Assembly: GCA_023634235.1 (NCBI GenBank)
Contig: JAMKCF010000001.1
Span: 6,140,758 to 6,204,757 of the forward strand
DNA: 64,000 bases
Direction: 5' to 3'
Origin: Pisaster brevispinus
Lineage: Eukaryota; Echinodermata; Asteroidea; Forcipulatida; Asteriidae
A program made the translations under genes and the position numbers. The notes below the pieces were generated by a model. The model was not told the origin of the DNA and ran no database searches. It was given only the letters and a program-made list of their open reading frames with translations. The first letter of the stretch is position 1, and every line of letters starts with the position of its first letter. This document shows, one piece after another, positions 59,825-64,000 of this stretch.

Positions 59825-61107
59825 CTGACATCACTGTAAAAAGTAGAAGTCCACCTGGCTTCAGCGTCTCATACAAAAATTTAACTGAATTTTGTATATC
59901 TCCCAGGTAGTAAATGCAACTAATCGCACTGACAAAGTCGAACTTGCCAACTCCGCTGATCGCTTTGTATTCAGCGAATGTCTTTTGTATCCATTCAAAG
60001 TGAATATCGTGTGCTTTTGCAGAGTCTTCTGAAACCAAGGCCTTGTACTTCTGCATCATAGCAGCATCAGGTTCCACAATCACCGCGTTGATTGGAAGAT
60101 GGTGACGGTCGCGTAATTGTGTCAATATTTTGAAGTCAATTCCACCTAAAGGAAAGGGGCAGTTAAAAAAACGGAGTAAATCTTGAAAAAAAAGTATGTT
60201 ACGATGGTTTGTACAGCTAGCTACTTAAATGTAAAGATATGCAGAGGCGGTGCAACGGGGGAAGAGGGGAGGGGCAAAGTTAACCCAGTTACATTATTTA
60301 CCCCTTCCCCATTCGTCCCCCATCCCGTTTTATATAACGTTCCCCCGATGGCTGATATTTAACATTGCCCCCTTCCAAACAACAAACAAACAAACAAACA
60401 CCCCAACACCCCGACAAACAAACAAACAAACAAACAAATAAACAAACACACAACTACGATAATGCAATTATGTTCACATTGTAAATTAAACTTAAAATTA
60501 TACTTATCGTTAATTAATTAACACCATCAAAGAGCCAGACCATTTTTTTTTTCGCCGGCAAATATCTGGATGTATTTAAGTCTTTAAAAAGTTGGGAACA
60601 TATACAATGTTAACTGCACTAGGAAAGCGGGGGTCTGCAATGCATCGGGATTGTCAAAGTGAAACGAGTTATCTTGCATCCAATTATTTACAGTTTTTTG
60701 AGAATTTGTTGTCTGAATGCTAGATTACTAGTAAGTTGGGTGCGTGTTATGTAAACATCAAAATATTAAAACTTACCGTCTCCGGGTCCAATGCTTAGCA
60801 CAAACAACTTCCTGTCGCCGAGTTGCAATGTCCCGTCCTTGACGCATGAGGATGATGGTCGGTCTGTTTCCATAGTTTGAAGAACCGGTGTACCTTTGTT
60901 TATATGAAGTTTAGTAGCGTTGGTCCGCTCTGGTTCAAATCCATCCTCAGCTTTCTTGGTGATGGGGATAATGGAGTCTAGCAGTACTGGTAGTTTAATA
61001 TCAAACCATTCGTACATAAACTCACGTCTCCTAGATAATCCCTCGTACATTTGAAGGGTTGATCTGTAAACGTCGGCATTCTTTGCCAACTGCTTTGCTT
61101 TGTACAT
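59825..61107 (-). pseudogene. HNMT-like gene copy 3, lacks the last exon
   Basis: Exon 1 (61107-60777) and exon 2 (60145-59825) encode the same residues as copy 2, with splice signals kept. As there, intron 2 breaks off at 59632 and no terminal exon follows. Confidence 0.8.
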
Positions 61108-61213
61108 CCTTGAAGGAAACAGCCTGTTTTGATATAAAAAGTTAACGTGATTATATATAACACTCAATTATGTGGGAGCAAAACTCGCCTATGAAAAACG
61201 AATAACAAAATTA

Positions 61214-61332
61214 CATGGTCACTGGGTCAGCTTGGATGAGTTTATCGACAATATAAACTCATTCCACCCCACCATAAAGTTTACTGCTGAATACTCTCTC
61301 ACAAGTGTGAACTTTTTAGATGTACCTACAAC
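61214..61332 (+). mobile_element. Penelope-like RT fragment, copy 3
   Basis: Same as copy 2; part of D2 in unit 2. Confidence 0.6.
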
Positions 61333-61400
61333 TAAATCCGCCCGGGCGAAATAGTTATCCGCCCGTGCCAAATAGTTATCCGCCCGTGCGAAATGTGCAC

Positions 61401-64000
61401 GGCGGAGTAGGTTCAATCACTGGGGGGGACCACAACATTAAAGGGACTCCGGCACAGCTATGTGTGTCCGTTCTCTCTTTTTACCTACTTTGGTCAATCC
61501 TCTTTTTTGCCTTCAAGGAGACTACCTTCTTGTGGAACTTAAATTAACTTTCCCTACCCTTCAACAGACCGTCCACAAGTTTTTGGGACAAACCTTGTCT
61601 TAACTGAGTGCACTCTTCGCGGGACTGATCCAGTGTTAACAAGCAACTTGTGTGACCAATTGCACGCGCTAGCATTCCGAGTGTTTCGTAAAGTGTATTT
61701 TGAGTTGTCCTACTGGTTGGACTACTCGACTAATAATGAACGGCCTCTATATAGTCAACCTGTTTGAAACTTCACAATTTGCAATCCTTAAACTTCATTC
61801 AAAGTTAAACTATGCATGTGTGTGCCATAAACGTTGATCTTAGATTTATTGTACACTCTTGGCAACTCTAGTCTTTCTGTTGTAGCACCAGAGTCTACTA
61901 TAAAGCCCACAAAAGTGGTGACGATAGTACTCTCTATCTACTCATGTGTCGTGAGGTTGTGCTTCTACTTGGTCTCTTTTACCCCAAAATGTCGTTCATT
62001 ACAGAAAGTGTGTATGGATCCTGTATCCAACAATGCGTAGGTCTTCACGAACGCACAACCCCCTTGCATCTTGCACCCTCATGGTTACAATAGGTGGAAT
62101 ACTTTTACTACCAGCCCTTGTGACTACAGCTGGTGTCAAAAGCTGAATCAATATCGCAATTTTGAACCTTTGCCTCCAATGTTACAGAACATTAAGTTAC
62201 TCAAAATACTCCACCAATAACGAAATAACTGATGTTAATGCCTTTTTATGATGATAACAATTCCAGTAGCATGTTCAGTTTGATCTGCATTCGATTTAGA
62301 GCAATTATGTTATCTAATTTATTCATATTGTTACGTACGACCAACTATTTTGGAGTTTTACCAACTTAGGTTGTTCGAACGACACCGAAGTTACAAAAAT
62401 GGGAAGAACAAAATGCTGATAAAAGGGTATACCAGCAACAAACAAAGTGGTTCAGGCACAGACGGTGTATATATATTCACAAATAACAATTGAAAATGCT
62501 TACAAACAGCTAAGGCAAATCAAGGAAACTTACAATTATGAAAATGATGAATTAAAGCGACTGCTATACATAAATGAAAATATATATTTGGCCAAATTAG
62601 AGATTGGAATACTGTAAATAAAATGCCGCCTGCTAAAACAACTCAGGTTTGTAAATCAGTGGTGAATCCAGCACCAACCACACAGTCACAAGGAGCGGGG
62701 CAGTGGGTAGCTTTTACAGCGGGACATCTCGTCAGACCAAGCCCCCAGCCAGAGCACAGTATGAATCCAGCGATCAAGCCCTTGACGTCCTGCCAGTGGT
62801 AGTAGCGCCAGTCAATTCCTGTGGAGAGCATCCCATCCCGAGCTCTGAGTGGAGGACGCGGCGTGGGCATTTATATACGCACATTATAATAAATCAAATG
62901 CGACCACTTGCTCAAATGAAAGAACTTAGGAATTCTGTCAGCCGAGAAAAATCCAACAAAAAAAACCACCTAAATTAGGAATGTTAGAAATCAGATGGTA
63001 CAAAACTTTGACCATGTAAACACTATTTCATGTAAATTTACAATAATTGATTAAAAAACAATTTTACCCCTAAAATGAATGTGCAAGTTGTGTATAATTC
63101 CCCTTTTGTATCAACTCCAAATAGTTGAACTTATTTAGGTTCAAACTGTATCCTCAACTCGACTACAATCCTTACCATACTATTGTAGTCTAAAAGTTAC
63201 ATTAACCACTTTACAATCACAATTTAACCCGCCTACAATCTCCAATCCCTGATTCAGAGTTTACTTAGACTTATATTATTTAATTTTAAGTAAACTAACC
63301 TTTACTCACAACATTGGGCGCATCAAAAGTAAAACGTTATTGGTGACTAATCAATTTTTTGTGGGTCTTTTCCTGGTAAAAGATGCAAAACAGCGCCCTC
63401 ATTTGAGCAACAAATATAACTTCACCTATGCACAAAAAGTGAATTACACTGCCCATCCCACACATTCATAAGGTGTGGCATGTGTGTGTCAATAGTTCAC
63501 GCTTCGCGTAGCCGCGTTCAATTCTCTTTCATTTGTACCAGCAGAGGTAGGCCCTATACGTGTGTGTAGGAGCTGCAAGTTAAATCGCTCTTGTCCACAG
63601 GAGAATCATCCGGACTTCGCAAACATTATAAACAAGGTAAACGTATTTTATACCTTTACAAAATATGATTATTTGAGGATTAACTGCGTAGTAATGACCA
63701 GGGCCTAATTTCATAGAGCTGCTTAAGCACAAAATTAGCTTAGCACAACAAAATTATGCTTATCAGAAAAATGTTGTCAGTTAAACCATTTCACATGTAG
63801 CATTTGTGACTGGTATTATACTTATTGTTGCTTAGCTTAAGCCGCTTAGTATGCGCGTTAGCCGACTGTTCCACTCCAATATTCACCAAGGTCCAAAGTC
63901 CATGAAGCCTGTGGGAATAGTCCCACATACCAGAAATGTAAGTGGTACCTTTTACAAGGACGTTGGTGCTCACTGCTGTATTAAATAACTGTTCATGCTT
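61401..64000. repeat. Block X, copy 3, inverted, cut by the window end
   Basis: Begins ggcggagtaggttcaatcac like copy 2. The protease relic (minus, near 62035-61806) and gag-like frames (62420-62978) are again present. At 62860-62870 it has the 'cgcggcgtgg' form of copy 1, while copy 2 has lost 3 bp ('cgcgtgg'). Confidence 0.92.

Larger units (their letters stand above)
59632..61395. repeat. Segmental duplication D2 (HNMT exons 1-2), copy 3
   Basis: Copy of 47143-48909 inside unit 2 of D3. Confidence 0.93.
55207..64000. repeat. Tandem duplication D3, unit 2 (runs off the window)
   Basis: Repeats unit 1 from 42706 onward; the last base of the window corresponds to about 51511 in unit 1. Differences are single bases and repeat-length changes. 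Confidence 0.93.

Overview
The window is nuclear DNA from an animal. It is AT-rich, has split genes with GT..AG introns, and is dense in eukaryotic transposon relics: LINEs, a Penelope-like fragment, a BEL/Pao-like protease fragment, MITEs, tRNA-derived SINEs and Polinton/Maverick pieces. The repeat style and the presence of METTL27-like and HNMT-like genes suggest a marine invertebrate deuterostome, perhaps an echinoderm. That placement is inference; nothing here fixes the species. No operon, rRNA gene, CRISPR array or intact tRNA gene was seen.

Two intact host genes could be assembled exon by exon, and both encode class I S-adenosylmethionine-dependent methyltransferases. The first is METTL27/WBSCR27-like on the + strand (five coding exons, 11787-18848, 232 aa). 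The second is histamine-N-methyltransferase-like on the - strand (three coding exons, 30450-27041, 339 aa). Their 3' ends face each other across about 8 kb of repeats.

Layout. 1-11.2 kb holds diverged repeats, including a family with a period near 145 bp. 11.2-18.9 kb holds the METTL27-like gene, with LINE tails in intron 1 and a long-TIR foldback element in intron 4. 19-27 kb is intergenic, with a 35-bp minisatellite, MITEs and the same 145-bp family in the opposite orientation. 27-30.7 kb holds the HNMT-like gene, followed upstream by a Penelope RT scrap and a 21-bp minisatellite. 31-37 kb holds a possible solo LTR and a 3.5-kb block ('X') carrying a retrotransposon protease fragment.

From 38 kb onward the window is a mosaic of recent duplications. 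A 2.6-kb copy of the 3' end of the METTL27-like gene (38081-40694) abuts a Polinton remnant (40695-44445) with a DNA polymerase B fragment, an integrase-chromodomain gene with one in-frame stop, a putative virion-protein fragment, a tandem-repeat tract and one TIR. A unit of about 12.5 kb starts inside the integrase at 42706 and recurs from 55207 to the window end. It contains the Polinton flank, a 2.7-kb segment without recognisable genes, exons 1-2 (but not exon 3) of the HNMT-like gene, block X inverted, 188 bp identical to DNA upstream of the METTL27-like gene, an inverted Polinton TIR, and part of an unrecognised multi-exon gene with a Cys/His-rich domain.

The most interesting aspects are this Polinton-linked copying of fragments from two neighbouring methyltransferase genes, a duplicated METTL27-like last exon that keeps its acceptor, phase, stop and poly(A) signal but has clustered amino-acid changes, and several structured repeats. 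Copies 2 and 3 are nearly identical, so an assembly artefact (haplotypes placed in tandem) must be excluded.
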